A stretch of 64,000 nt of DNA from Bacteroides fragilis NCTC 9343 (GCF_000025985.1 NC_003228.3:3844001-3908000); one strand, 5' to 3'; shown: positions 1-13,686, counted from the first letter of the stretch. The notes: generated by a model from the letters alone, not told the origin. Made by a program: numbers and translations.

Positions 1-12
1 GAATATAAAAAG

Positions 13-46
13 AATGCCGGAGAAAGATAAGATTTTCTCCGGCATT
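13..46 (-). terminator. Terminator of the leu operon
   Basis: A perfect 13-bp inverted repeat (13-25 with 34-46) encloses an 8-nt loop. On the minus strand it is followed by a short T-run (complement of bases 7-11). It lies 30 bp beyond the leuB stop and fits a rho-independent terminator. Confidence 0.85.
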
Positions 47-76
47 GTTATCTGTTTTATAAATCTGAAAACTAAA

Positions 77-1138
77 TCATGCTTTCCGGATGTAATCAAC
101 AATCCATGCCCCTACTTCTTTCGTACCAAATTTTTCACCACCTTCCACTTGAATCTCGGGTGTACGTACATTAGCATCCAAAGAAGCATCAACTGCTTTG
201 CGGATCAATGCACCTTCAGCTTTACAATCGAAGTATTCGAACAGCATGGCCACCGAAAGAATTTGCGCCAGCGGATTAGCGATATTCAAGCCTTTTGCTT
301 GCGGCCACGAACCGTGAATCGGCTCGAACACCGGAGTACTCTCACCTGTAGAAGCAGACGGAAGCAACCCCATAGAGCCACTGATGACAGACCCTTCATC
401 GGTAAGAATATCACCAAAGGTATTCTCCGTCACCATCACATCAAAAAATTTAGGCTCCTGAATCATCTTCATTGCAGCATTATCCACAAACATATAATCA
501 GTGGTCACCTCCGGATACTGCGGCGCCATTTCTTGTGCAATCTGCCTCCATAGACGACTGGAAGCAAGCACATTAGCTTTATCTACAACAGTCAAGTGCT
601 TACGACGCTTCATAGCATATTCGAAACCGACTTTCAAGATACGTTCTATCTCAGGACGTGTATACATATTCGTGTCGTATGCTTTGTCATTATCCTGATA
701 TTTTTCACCAAAATACATACCTCCGGTCAATTCGCGAATACACAGAAAATCGGCTCCTTCTACTAACTCTGCACGAAGAGGAGACTTGTGCACCAAACAC
801 TTAAATGTTTGGACAGGACGGATATTGGCAAATAAGCCGAGTTTTTTACGCATAGCCAGTAGCCCCTGCTCCGGACGCACCTTGGCAGTCGGGTCATTGT
901 CAAACTTAGGATCACCTACGGCCGAAAAAAGAACTGCATCGGCATTCTTACAAACCCGGTAAGTTTCTTCCGGAAAAGGATCGCCTACTTTATCAATGGC
1001 ATCCGCACCGCAAATGGCATATTCATAGTTTACTTTATGTCCAAACTTCTCACAGACGGCACTCATTACCTCCACACCTTGTACAGAGATTTCCGGTCCG
1101 ATACCGTCACCGGCTAATACAGCAATTTTAAAATCCAT
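77..1138 (-). CDS. leuB: 3-isopropylmalate dehydrogenase
   Basis: Third step of leucine synthesis: NAD-dependent oxidation and decarboxylation of 3-isopropylmalate to 2-oxoisocaproate, in the cytoplasm. The N-terminus has the family motif GDGIGPE. Further on are DKANVL and the metal-binding stretch [14 protein letters not shown], then the NAD-side motif [15 protein letters not shown]. The length (353 aa) is normal. The reading frame opens with a TTG at 1147, but the ATG at 1138 gives the usual [12 protein letters not shown] start and is preferred. It is the last gene of the leu operon, 12 bp after the leuA2 stop, and is followed by a strong terminator. Confidence 0.95.
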   Translation of the reverse strand: MDFKIAVLAGDGIGPEISVQGVEVMSAVCEKFGHKVNYEYAICGADAIDKVGDPFPEETYRVCKNADAVLFSAVGDPKFDNDPTAKVRPEQGLLAMRKKLGLFANIRPVQTFKCLVHKSPLRAELVEGADFLCIRELTGGMYFGEKYQDNDKAYDTNMYTRPEIERILKVGFEYAMKRRKHLTVVDKANVLASSRLWRQIAQEMAPQYPEVTTDYMFVDNAAMKMIQEPKFFDVMVTENTFGDILTDEGSVISGSMGLLPSASTGESTPVFEPIHGSWPQAKGLNIANPLAQILSVAMLFEYFDCKAEGALIRKAVDASLDANVRTPEIQVEGGEKFGTKEVGAWIVDYIRKA

Positions 1139-1150
1139 ATTATTCAATAA

Positions 1151-2680
1151 TTAATATTCTTCTATTATATTCAGCATTTTTATGGTAGCTTTAATAGCAG
1201 CCTCTGTCTGGTCAGCATCCAACCCACGGGTACGGAACACCTTTTCACCAAAACTCCAGGTGATAACGGTTTGCACAAAAGCATCTGTTCGCCCTCCGGG
1301 AGGGATACTTACAGCATAGTTGATCAGCATAGGGAACTTACGTCCCAAAGTCACTTTATAAATCTTACGCAGAGCACGTACAAAAGCATCATACTGTCCA
1401 TCGCCGGAAGAACTTTCTTCGTAAACCTGACCGTCGATTTCGATACTCAGCGTTGCCATCGGTTTCAATCCGTGTGCTAAAGTGACAAAGTAGCTTTTCA
1501 ACTTCACTTTATTACTCATGCCATCATGCTTCAGCACGTCAGAGATGATATAAGGTAAATCCTCCTGAGTAACCAACTCTTTCTTATCACCCAATTCAAT
1601 GATCCGCTCCGTAACTTTTTTCATGGACTCTTCGTCCAACTCGAGTCCCAGGCTTTCAAGATTCTTACGGATATTGGCCTTACCGGAAGTTTTCCCCAAA
1701 GCGTATTCGCGCACACGTCCGAACCGCTCGGGAAGCAAATCATTGCAATAGAGATTACTTTTATTATCTCCGTCGGCATGTACTCCGGCCACTTGCGTAA
1801 AAACATTCTCACCGACAATCGGCTTGTTGGCTGGTATCACAATACCCGAATACGATTCGACCACGCGACTTACATCATTCAGCCGACTCTCGTCTATATT
1901 GGTAATAGCGTTGAAATGATCCTTCAAAATAGCTTGTACGCTTGCTAAAGGTGCATTACCAGCTCGTTCGCCCAAACCATTGATCGTCGTATGCAGTCCT
2001 TTGACACCACTTAGCACGGCAGCAAGTACATTACTTACAGCCAGATCGTAATCATTGTGTGCATGGAAGTCAAAATGGGTATCAGGATAACGTTTCTTCA
2101 TCTTCCGCATAAACTCAATCACTTGAAGCGGATTCAGTATTCCTAATGTATCGGGTAGCATGAATCGTTTAATGGTAGTCTCTTTCAATGCGTCCACAAT
2201 CCGGAATACATATTCGGGAGAATCCTTCATACCGTTACTCCAGTCTTCCAAATACACGTTGACTTCAATATCGAGTTCGTTAGCATAATCTACTACGGCA
2301 AGAATGTCTTCGATATGCTTTTCCGGTGTTTTCTTTAACTGACAAGTACAATGTTTCAGCGAACCTTTACACAGCAAATTAATAACACGACATCCCGTAG
2401 CATGAATCCAATCCAGTGAAGTATGTCCGTCGACAAATCCCAGTACCTCTACTTTTTGTAGCAGATTTCTGCGGGCGGCCCAGTCACATATCATCTTTAC
2501 CGCATCAAATTCTCCGTCGGACACACGTGCCGAAGCCACCTCCACACGATCTACTTTCAACTCCTCCAGCAGAAGTCGGGCAATCATTAGTTTTTCATGG
2601 GGCACAAACGATACTCCGCTGGTCTGTTCACCATCGCGGAGGGTTGTGTCCATGATTTCTATTTTGACGCCTTTTCCCAT
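1151..2680 (-). CDS. Second LeuA-family synthase (2-isopropylmalate / citramalate synthase-like)
   Basis: A 509-aa protein of the DRE-TIM metallolyase family, which condense acetyl-CoA with a 2-oxo acid. The N-terminal barrel begins with [16 protein letters not shown] and carries the metal-binding DFHAHNDYDLA. The C-terminal part resembles the LeuA allosteric domain (SSSGDGQYDAFVRAL), so feedback control by an amino acid is likely. It starts 22 bp inside the end of leuD, which suggests translational coupling. A canonical leuA heads the same operon, so this paralogue may have another substrate: citramalate synthase (pyruvate, isoleucine route) is the obvious alternative. Sequence reading alone does not settle the substrate. 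Confidence 0.85.
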   Translation of the reverse strand: MGKGVKIEIMDTTLRDGEQTSGVSFVPHEKLMIARLLLEELKVDRVEVASARVSDGEFDAVKMICDWAARRNLLQKVEVLGFVDGHTSLDWIHATGCRVINLLCKGSLKHCTCQLKKTPEKHIEDILAVVDYANELDIEVNVYLEDWSNGMKDSPEYVFRIVDALKETTIKRFMLPDTLGILNPLQVIEFMRKMKKRYPDTHFDFHAHNDYDLAVSNVLAAVLSGVKGLHTTINGLGERAGNAPLASVQAILKDHFNAITNIDESRLNDVSRVVESYSGIVIPANKPIVGENVFTQVAGVHADGDNKSNLYCNDLLPERFGRVREYALGKTSGKANIRKNLESLGLELDEESMKKVTERIIELGDKKELVTQEDLPYIISDVLKHDGMSNKVKLKSYFVTLAHGLKPMATLSIEIDGQVYEESSSGDGQYDAFVRALRKIYKVTLGRKFPMLINYAVSIPPGGRTDAFVQTVITWSFGEKVFRTRGLDADQTEAAIKATIKMLNIIEEY

Positions 2681-3249
2681 TGTTCTATTTTATCTTTATT
2701 AGTCAACAAGAAGTCTATATCGTCAAGTCCGTTCATCAGACAGTGCTTCTTGTAGGCATTGATTTCAAAATGCTCACTTTTTCCGGTGGCTTTATTCGTG
2801 ATAGTCTGTTCCGGCAAGTTCACTTCCACTTCCATCTTAGGATTTTTAAAGATAGAATCGAACAGTTCGGCTAAAAATTCTTCAGTTACCACAACCGGAA
2901 GAACGAAATTATTCAATTCGTTGTTTTTATGAATATCCGCAAAGAAGCTACTTACTACGACACGAAAACCGTAATCAGCGATAGCCCAGGCAGCATGTTC
3001 ACGACTGGATCCTGAACCAAAATTTTTTCCGGCTACGAGAATTTGTCCCCCATATGTGGGATCATTCAATACGAACGAGTCAATTTTATTCCCCTGTTTA
3101 TCATAACGCCAGTCCCGAAATAAGTTTTCTCCAAAGCCTTCCTTCGTTGTAGCTTTCAAAAAACGTGCAGGTATAATCTGGTCCGTATCTACATTCTCCA
3201 ATGGGAGAGGTACACAAGTACTTGTGAGTATATTGAATTTTGCTTTCAT
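2659..3249 (-). CDS. leuD: 3-isopropylmalate dehydratase, small subunit
   Basis: Small (swivelling-domain) subunit of isopropylmalate isomerase, which works with LeuC to turn 2- into 3-isopropylmalate. The 196-aa product shows the typical NVDTDQIIPARFL near the N-terminus and the substrate loop GSGSSREHAAWAI around residues 75-88. Length is normal. Its stop codon lies inside leuA2 (22-bp overlap). A possible 34-codon ORF fills the gap between it and leuC upstream. Confidence 0.95.
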   Translation of the reverse strand: MKAKFNILTSTCVPLPLENVDTDQIIPARFLKATTKEGFGENLFRDWRYDKQGNKIDSFVLNDPTYGGQILVAGKNFGSGSSREHAAWAIADYGFRVVVSSFFADIHKNNELNNFVLPVVVTEEFLAELFDSIFKNPKMEVEVNLPEQTITNKATGKSEHFEINAYKKHCLMNGLDDIDFLLTNKDKIEQWEKASK

Positions 3250-3257
3250 CTTTTTAT

Positions 3258-3362
3258 TTACAATTTAAACATTTGCGATTTAAATAACTTCGACTTATTA
3301 TGCAAACGATCTTTATTCACAAACTCCTTGGCCGGTAAATCTACGATCGCTACATTGACCAT
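3258..3362 (-). CDS. Possible 34-aa small ORF between leuC and leuD
   Basis: An ATG at 3362 overlaps the leuC stop by one base (TAATG arrangement). The frame runs 34 codons to a TAA at 3258, 8 bp before the leuD start. The predicted peptide begins [14 protein letters not shown] and ends in a basic, Lys-rich tail. There is no recognisable domain. The stop-start overlap and tight packing are what a translated, coupled ORF would show. It could equally be a non-coding spacer or the remnant of an old LeuC extension. Confidence 0.35.
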   Translation of the reverse strand: MVNVAIVDLPAKEFVNKDRLHNKSKLFKSQMFKL

Positions 3363-4756
3363 TACATCAGTTCCCTCGGGTCAGCTATCACTCCCGTTAT
3401 CGCAGCGGCAGCTGCCACAAGCGGACTAGCTAATAGTGTACGCGCTCCGGGTCCCTGACGTCCTTCAAAGTTACGGTTACTGGTAGAAACCGAATACTTT
3501 CCGGCAGGAATCTTATCATCATTCATAGCCAAGCAAGCCGAACATCCCGGTTGACGAATAGCAAAACCGGCATCCTCCAGAATCTTATCCAATCCTTCTT
3601 CGCGGATCTGGGCATCAACCATCCAAGAGCCCGGCACCAGCCATGCTATCACATGTTCAGCTTTCTGATGTCCTTTCACAATAGAAGCAAATGCACGGAA
3701 ATCTTCGATACGCCCATTCGTACAAGCACCCAGAAACACATAATCAATCTTCTTCCCCAACAATGCTTCCCCCGGCTGAAATCCCATATAATCCAAAGAT
3801 TTCAGGAATGAAGCTTTGGTTGTTTCATTCATTCCATCCGTTGTAGGAATATGCTGCGTAATGCCCATACCCATACCCGGATTAGTTCCATAAGTAATCA
3901 TCGGCTCAATATCCGCAGCATCAAAATGAACTTCTTTATCAAAAACCGCATCATCTTCACTCTTCAGAGTTTTCCAATACTGCACTGCCTGATCCCATTC
4001 TTCTCCCTGAGGTGCATTCTCACGGCCTTTGATATATTCGAAAGTCACTTCATCCGGTGCAATCATACCTCCACGGGCCCCCATCTCAATAGAAAGGTTA
4101 CAGAGCGTCAACCGACCTTCCATCGTAAGGCTACGGATCGCTTCACCCGCATATTCTACAAAATATCCGGTCGCACCACTCGTTGTCATTTTCGACATCA
4201 TATAGAGAGCGATGTCTTTGGCTGTTACTCCCTTGCCCAACTTACCATCCACCGTGATGCGCATGGTCTTGGGACGTGACTGCAAAATACACTGAGAAGC
4301 AAGTACCATTTCGACCTCACTTGTACCGATACCAAAAGCAACCGCTCCCATCGCGCCGTGAGTGGAAGTATGTGAATCGCCGCAAACAATGGTCATCCCA
4401 GGTAAAGTAAGTCCTCGCTCCGGACCAACCACATGGATAATACCATTCCGCTTGTCCATCATTCCATAATGAGTCAAACCAAAATCAGCTGCATTCTTAG
4501 TCAGTGTATCCACCTGAGTCTTTGAAACAGGATCTTCAATTGGTTTATCCTGATCGTGAGTCGGCGTATTATGGTCTGGCATACAATATACTTTCTCCGG
4601 ACGAAACACCTTAATCCCGCGTGCACGCAATCCGGCAAAAGCTTGAGGACTGGTTACTTCATGACAATATAATCTGTCGATATAGAGCTGTGTAGGGCCA
4701 TCTTCCACTGTAGTCACTACGTGTGCATCCCATATTTTATCAAATAATGTATTCAT
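3362..4756 (-). CDS. leuC: 3-isopropylmalate dehydratase, large subunit
   Basis: Large, aconitase-like [4Fe-4S] subunit of isopropylmalate isomerase, partner of LeuD. At 464 aa it is of normal length. The cluster ligand motifs are visible: a Cys in [13 protein letters not shown] and two in the downstream [10 protein letters not shown]. The active-site segment [13 protein letters not shown] is also present. It lies 47 bp after leuA and before leuD in the leu operon. The start at 4756 ([12 protein letters not shown]) matches the family. Confidence 0.95.
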
Positions 4757-4803
4757 CTTTTTATTTATTATTTTATGATTTACAAATTACGTTTGGAGTC
4801 ACA

Positions 4804-6300
4804 TCATTTAGTAAACTTGTTAATACAGTCGATATAAGCTTCTACCGATGCAGCGATAATATCCGTATTCGCACCAAATCCATAGTACATCTGATTATCA
4901 TATTCAACCTGCATGTGTACCTTGCCCACATCGTCACTTCCTTTACTAATGGCCTGAATTGTAAATTCCTTCAGAGTCATATGACGGTCAATAATACGCT
5001 TCAGAGCCTTGATGGCGGCATCTACCGGACCATTACCACTGGCAGCCGCTTCAAATTTCTCTCCGGCAATATTCAATCCGAGGCTGGCAACAGAACGGAC
5101 TCCTACTCCGCTGGTCACCTGAAGATATTCCAATTTGATGCGATGGTTACCACTTCTGTCTGCACCCGCCAATACCAGAATATCATCATCATGAATATCT
5201 TTCTTGCGGTCGGCAAGTTTCAGGAATTCTTCATATACTTTATCCAGTTTTTCCTGATCCAGTGTCACCCCCAGAATGGAAAGGCGATTTTTCAAGGCAG
5301 CACGTCCGCTACGGGCAGTCAACACAATAGAATTATCATCAATACCTACATCATGCGGATCAATTATTTCATAAGTCTGCACATTCTTAAGTACTCCATC
5401 CTGATGGATACCCGAAGAATGTGCAAATGCATTGCGTCCCACAATGGCCTTATTAGCCTGTACCGGCATATTCATCAGACTCGATACCATGCGGCTGGTA
5501 GGATAAATCTTCTGAGTATTGATATTCGTCTCAATATCAATCTCGTGATGGCTCTTAATAATCATTGCTATCTCTTCAAGGGCTGTATTTCCGGCACGTT
5601 CACCGATACCGTTGATGGTAACTTCTACCTGACGGGCACCGTTCAATATACCGGCCATCGTGTTGGCAGTAGCCATTCCCAAGTCATTATGACAATGGGT
5701 AGAAATAATCGCATTCTCGATACCTGCTACATGATCTACCAAATATTTAATTTTCGCTCCATACTCTGAAGGCAGACAATATCCCGTCGTATCCGGAATA
5801 TTCACTACAGTAGCTCCTGCTTTAATAACTGCCTCGATCACACGGGCCAGATATTCATTATCCGTACGTCCGGCATCCTCCGCGTAGAATTCCACATCAT
5901 CTACAAATCGACGGGCATATTTCACCGCTGCTACAGCACGTTCTATGATTTCCTCTCGAGTTGAGTTAAACTTATATTTGATATGCGAATCTGAAGTTCC
6001 GATTCCCGTATGAATACGCTTATGCTTAGCAAATTTCAAAGCATCCACAGCTACATCTATATCTTTTTGCACCGCACGTGTCAGCGCACAAATTGTAGGC
6101 CACGTCACAGCCTTTGAAATTTCAATCACAGAATTAAAGTCACCCGGACTGGAAATAGGAAAACCTGCTTCAATCACATCTACCCCCAAAACTTCCAAAG
6201 CCTTTGCCACCTGAATTTTTTCCACTGTATTCAATTGGCATCCCGGTACTTGTTCACCATCACGAAGGGTGGTATCGAAAATAAATAATCTGTCGCTCAT
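4804..6300 (-). CDS. leuA: 2-isopropylmalate synthase
   Basis: First committed step of leucine synthesis: acetyl-CoA plus 2-oxoisovalerate to 2-isopropylmalate. The 498-aa protein begins with the catalytic [13 protein letters not shown]. The barrel carries the metal-binding [13 protein letters not shown] and [13 protein letters not shown]. The C-terminal LeuA dimer/regulatory domain ([15 protein letters not shown]) binds leucine for feedback inhibition in this family. It is the first gene of the operon and lies downstream of an attenuator and leader peptide, so both enzyme activity and transcription are probably leucine-controlled. Confidence 0.95.
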   Translation of the reverse strand: MSDRLFIFDTTLRDGEQVPGCQLNTVEKIQVAKALEVLGVDVIEAGFPISSPGDFNSVIEISKAVTWPTICALTRAVQKDIDVAVDALKFAKHKRIHTGIGTSDSHIKYKFNSTREEIIERAVAAVKYARRFVDDVEFYAEDAGRTDNEYLARVIEAVIKAGATVVNIPDTTGYCLPSEYGAKIKYLVDHVAGIENAIISTHCHNDLGMATANTMAGILNGARQVEVTINGIGERAGNTALEEIAMIIKSHHEIDIETNINTQKIYPTSRMVSSLMNMPVQANKAIVGRNAFAHSSGIHQDGVLKNVQTYEIIDPHDVGIDDNSIVLTARSGRAALKNRLSILGVTLDQEKLDKVYEEFLKLADRKKDIHDDDILVLAGADRSGNHRIKLEYLQVTSGVGVRSVASLGLNIAGEKFEAAASGNGPVDAAIKALKRIIDRHMTLKEFTIQAISKGSDDVGKVHMQVEYDNQMYYGFGANTDIIAASVEAYIDCINKFTK

Positions 6301-6332
6301 ATTCTTTTATTTTAATCTGATTATACACCATC

Positions 6333-6369
6333 AAAAAAGCCTTTCACACAAGGAAGTGAGAAAGGCTTT
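6333..6369 (-). terminator. Attenuator terminator of the leu operon
   Basis: In the minus-strand RNA a 10-bp stem (6360-6369 with 6336-6345) carries a partly paired apical part and is followed by six U (complement of 6333-6338). The 5' arm and loop contain CTCACTTCC, an exact 9-nt complement of GGAAGTGAG inside the upstream leader-peptide gene (6404-6412). The two structures are therefore mutually exclusive. It lies 33 bp before leuA. Confidence 0.85.
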
Positions 6370-6391
6370 CGTATATTTTCATTATACACAT

Positions 6392-6475
6392 TTACGCGCG
6401 ACACTCACTTCCCCCGACCTTTGCCAGCAGAATAATAATACCACACAGTAGAATATGTATAAATGATTGATTCAT
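6392..6475 (-). CDS. leuL: leu operon leader peptide (attenuation)
   Basis: A 27-codon ORF starts about 24 nt after the predicted transcription start and ends 22 nt before the attenuator hairpin. The core IHILLCGIIILLAKV holds five Ile, four Leu and one Val codon. GGAAGTGAG, the antiterminator arm, sits at codons 22-24, just before the stop. A ribosome stalled on the Ile/Leu codons leaves this arm free to pair with CTCACTTCC and block the terminator. A ribosome reaching the stop covers it and lets the terminator form. This is the classic design; the function is inferred from sequence. Confidence 0.8.
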   Translation of the reverse strand: MNQSFIHILLCGIIILLAKVGGSECRA

Positions 6476-6505
6476 GTTAATTGTCTCTTTTAATGTTTGA
6501 CGATG

Positions 6506-6536
6506 CAAAGGTAGAGATTATTTCTTAGCCTCCAAA
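6506..6536 (-). promoter_or_regulatory. leu operon promoter
   Basis: Bacteroides-type promoter on the minus strand: -33 TTTG (6533-6536), 19-nt spacer, -7 TACCTTTG (6506-6513). The predicted start is near 6499, upstream of the leader peptide. Confidence 0.85.
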
Positions 6537-6634
6537 TAATACGTTACTTTTTTATTGATAAAAATATCATTTCATAAGAATAACACCATTATAATAACAA
6601 ATATATCACAACCAAAGTCTATAGATTCACCTAC

Positions 6635-6677
6635 AAAAAATGGGAATAAAGTACTGTCAGATACCTTATTCCCATTT
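6635..6677 (-). terminator. Terminator of the Cys-rich lipoprotein gene
   Basis: A 12-bp inverted repeat (6638-6649 with 6666-6677) is followed on the minus strand by a T-run. It lies 25 bp after the stop of the lipoprotein gene and separates it from the leu promoter. Confidence 0.8.
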
Positions 6678-6701
6678 AATTATACGGTCGCTACTTGCTG
6701 A

Positions 6702-6974
6702 TTATTTCTTATCGCAAGCTTTTTTTGCACAATCTTCTTTCTGAGGGCACTCTGTTTTCTGATCGCACGCAGCTTTATCTTTGCAACAAGCTTTTGTAGA
6801 ATCACAAGCAACAGAATCACTTTTACAGCAAGTAGCAGCAGATTCCGCTGCTTCTACAGCTACTGAAGTCGAGTCTGCTGCAGCATCTGAATTAGCTGTT
6901 TTGTTGCCACCACATGAAACCATTGCAAAAGAAAATGCCACCATTGCAGCAGCTAAAAAGAATTTTGTCTTCAT
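6702..6974 (-). CDS. Small cysteine-rich lipoprotein
   Basis: A 90-aa protein with a lipoprotein signal peptide (about 20 aa, lipobox ending VSC-GG). A short Ala/Ser/Asp-rich linker follows, then a Lys-rich tail with nine cysteines in CC and single-C spacings (residues about 48-88). The pattern recalls metal-binding or redox peptides but matches no domain I can name. It should sit in the envelope, anchored by lipid on the N-terminal Cys. It has its own promoter and terminator and is therefore monocistronic. Function unknown; metal sequestration is only a guess. Confidence 0.75.
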   Translation of the reverse strand: MKTKFFLAAAMVAFSFAMVSCGGNKTANSDAAADSTSVAVEAAESAATCCKSDSVACDSTKACCKDKAACDQKTECPQKEDCAKKACDKK

Positions 6975-7015
6975 ACTTAAAATATTTGCTTTAAACGTTT
7001 ATAAATACTCGATTG

Positions 7016-7047
7016 CAAATATAAATAAAAATAAGTAATCTACCAAA
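7016..7047 (-). promoter_or_regulatory. Promoter of the Cys-rich lipoprotein gene
   Basis: Minus strand: -33 TTTG (7044-7047), 20-nt spacer, -7 TATATTTG (7016-7023). The predicted start is about 35 nt upstream of the ATG at 6974. Confidence 0.75.
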
Positions 7048-7053
7048 AACAAG

Positions 7054-7087
7054 TCATCCCCTCCGGTCTTTCGACCGAAGGGGATGA
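7054..7087 (-). terminator. rrn operon terminator
   Basis: A long hairpin (7054-7068 with 7073-7087, one mismatch, TTTC/GAAA loop) is followed on the minus strand by TTGTTTTTGG. It lies just after 5S rRNA. The T-run overlaps the -33 box of the next promoter. Confidence 0.85.
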
Positions 7088-7102
7088 ACCATCTGAAAAA
7101 AA

Positions 7103-7212
<110 letters not shown>

Positions 7213-7300
7213 AAGGTAGACATAATGTACAAAAGTAAATTCAGCGGTCTATTATATAAATAGTGAAGCTAAACGGATATATAAACCATTGAAGGCGGAT

Positions 7301-10187
<2,887 letters not shown>

Positions 10188-10338
10188 TTTATCGCCAGAT
10201 TCATCTCCTTTTCTTAAAAAGGATCTGAACCAAATGGTTCGATATATACTTTTAGCTCTTACTAAATTTACTTTTTTCTGTACATCATGTCAAAGATCGT
10301 TTGATTACACGCAAGCCTGTTAGGTCGCGGTATCGGAG

Positions 10339-10412
10339 TGGAGAATAACGGATTCGAACCGTTGACCCTCTGCGTGCAAGGCAGATGCTCTAGCCAGCTG
10401 AGCTAATCCCCC
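10339..10412 (-). tRNA. tRNA-Ala (TGC)
   Basis: 74-nt cloverleaf in the 16S-23S spacer: acceptor GGGGGAT with ATTCTCC, anticodon TGC in the loop CTTGCAC, T-loop GGTTCGAATCC. The CCA end is not encoded. Confidence 0.95.
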
Positions 10413-10440
10413 AATCATACAAGATAAAATATCTATCTGT

Positions 10441-10517
10441 TGGTAGTCCCAGGCAGAGTTGAACTGCCGACCTCTACATTATCAGTGTAGCGCTCTAACC
10501 AACTGAGCTATAGGACT
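10441..10517 (-). tRNA. tRNA-Ile (GAT)
   Basis: 77 nt including an encoded CCA. Acceptor AGTCCTA with TGGGACT, anticodon GAT in CTGATAA, T-loop AGTTCAACTCT. It lies between 16S rRNA and tRNA-Ala, the common Bacteroides spacer order. Confidence 0.95.
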
Positions 10518-10670
10518 AGTTCAACCGTGTCCTGTTTTAGACTCGGCTTCTGTTTTTCTCTTGTTTATCTCTATCTATATTGCTATAGATGGTTGATCTA
10601 TATTCTATAAATAAACAAGTACCAGTAGTACAATTTAGAACCAATGAACGTCGTTTTCAACATCGCTCCA

Positions 10671-12200
<1,530 letters not shown>

Positions 12201-12394
12201 AAAAGTATTGTTATATATCCCATAAGGGATGATATTAGCTCTGTTCAGGATGTCGAAAATTTATTGACGGTCATTTTTACATACCTATATAATAAGTATT
12301 GACGGTTCTAAATTTGACTTGTACTACTTGTATTGTTTATCAATGTTTCAAAGAACTCTTCTTTTTAAATTCTGCTTCGTTTCAAAAGCGGGTG

Positions 12395-12426
12395 CAAAGG
12401 TAAGGGGTTTATTTTAAACTGCCAAA
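12395..12426 (-). promoter_or_regulatory. rrn promoter 1 (proximal)
   Basis: -33 TTTG (12423-12426), 20-nt spacer, -7 TACCTTTG (12395-12402) on the minus strand, about 190 nt before 16S rRNA. Confidence 0.8.
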
Positions 12427-12533
12427 TGTTTTGGGAAGTTTTTTTTCTCAATGCCCGTCTTTTATTTCCAAGCCTCTCTGTGCGAAAGGGAAAGAAAAGA
12501 CAGCCAAAGGCCCTCGCTCTGCGAATCGGACTG

Positions 12534-12566
12534 CAAAGATAACGACTTTTATAATAATGATCCAAA
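12534..12566 (-). promoter_or_regulatory. rrn promoter 2
   Basis: -33 TTTG (12563-12566), 21-nt spacer, -7 TATCTTTG (12534-12541), minus strand, 139 bp upstream of promoter 1. Confidence 0.75.
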
Positions 12567-12661
12567 TAAAAAGGAAATTATTTTTGTTATTCTGTAAGGC
12601 AGGTCCTACGCCGTTGCAACATGTCAAAATTAAATGCTGTCCGTCTCTTGGAAAGCGGATG

Positions 12662-12693
12662 CAAAAGTAAGGCATTAGGAGATAAGAGACAAA
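12662..12693 (-). promoter_or_regulatory. rrn promoter 3 (distal)
   Basis: -33 TTTG (12690-12693), 20-nt spacer, -7 TACTTTTG (12662-12669), minus strand, 128 bp upstream of promoter 2. All three boxes match the Bacteroides consensus. Confidence 0.7.
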
Positions 12694-13686
12694 TATAAAA
12701 GGGGATTTTTTTGAAAATATTTTGAATAAAAACGTAAAGAACTGAGGGAGAGGAGGATTTTAATACAGGATGATGGGGGAAGGGAAGGAAGAGAGGAAAA
12801 GGGACACATTATTATATTATATAGGGGAAATTTATCGGGGAGAGGGAAAAGGGGATTTGCCGAGAAAGGGAGAAGGAGAAGTGTTTGCGGAAGGAAAAGG
12901 GATGTTTCGAGGAAGAATATCGCGGAAGGAATTGGGATTGGGAGAGAGATAAACTGAAAAACAGGTAGGGAATTGACGGGAGTTGGACGGGAAATCAAAC
13001 GAGGGCTGAACGGAAATCAAACGAGGGCTGAACGGGAATTGAATGAAAATTGAGCAGGGATCACACAGGAATCAAACGCAAATCAAACAAGAATGGAACG
13101 GAATCCTGCGTTAACATTGTTAATGCGGTGAGAAAGACTTTTATTTCAGGGATGGAAAGAACAAAGCTTTTGCTTCTAAAAGACTTGTTCTTTGAAAACA
13201 AAAGACTTGATTTAACAGTGTGTTAAATCAAGTAATAGGAAGAGAGGAAACAAGAGGAGGAAAAGGGTTGAAGATGAAGATGATAGAGAAACGAGGGAGT
13301 ATTTTCTGGGAAAAGGGATAAGTGCCGGTCCGAAAGGGATAGTTGCGATTAAAGCAAGTATGGGGGCAATCCGGGAGAACGCATTTGCGGTCCGGGAAGC
13401 CAAGTTGCACAATATTTTCATCAGCGAAGTTCGGGGCGGAAACGGAAGAAGGCTACCTTTCAAGCCAAAGACATGTTGGTTTGAAACCAAGAGGGCGTTG
13501 ATTTAAAAGGTAAAGGGCCTTGGTTTGAAACTAAAAGGAAACAGCCGGAGCACAGTACCCCACCCGCTCCCGAAACCGGCTCCTAAAGCAAATGTCTTCC
13601 TGTTAAAATCACCCTTTCAGAAAACAAAATCCCCTACCCCATGTTACATAACCAACTTAATTTTTATAACCTAAACCAAAAGAATT
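12694..13686. other. Purine-rich non-coding region with repeats
   Basis: About 1 kb without a convincing gene. The plus strand is dominated by G and A (long GGGA/GGAA runs from 12745 to 12950). It holds a 22-bp perfect tandem repeat (12990-13033) with further degenerate copies of its AATCAAAC core up to about 13090. It also has a perfect 13-bp palindrome with a 3-nt loop (13205-13217 with 13221-13233) and a smaller one at 13476-13490. The ORFs on either strand are low-complexity and look non-coding. Confidence 0.6.
12990..13033. repeat. 22-bp perfect tandem repeat
   Basis: Two identical, directly adjacent 22-bp units (12990-13011 and 13012-13033), each starting GGAAATCAAACGAGGG. Diverged AATCAAAC-containing copies follow. 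Confidence 0.85.

Noticed and set aside
77..1147. leuB start at the TTG 1147
   Set aside because: The ATG at 1138 gives the conserved N-terminus of the family.
4723..5769. 348-aa plus-strand ORF across leuA
   Set aside because: It is the exact antisense of a canonical leuA. The translation has no domain pattern.
12431..12675. Two ORFs of 75-79 aa near the rrn promoters
   Set aside because: The DNA there holds three tandem promoters, and the translations are low-complexity.
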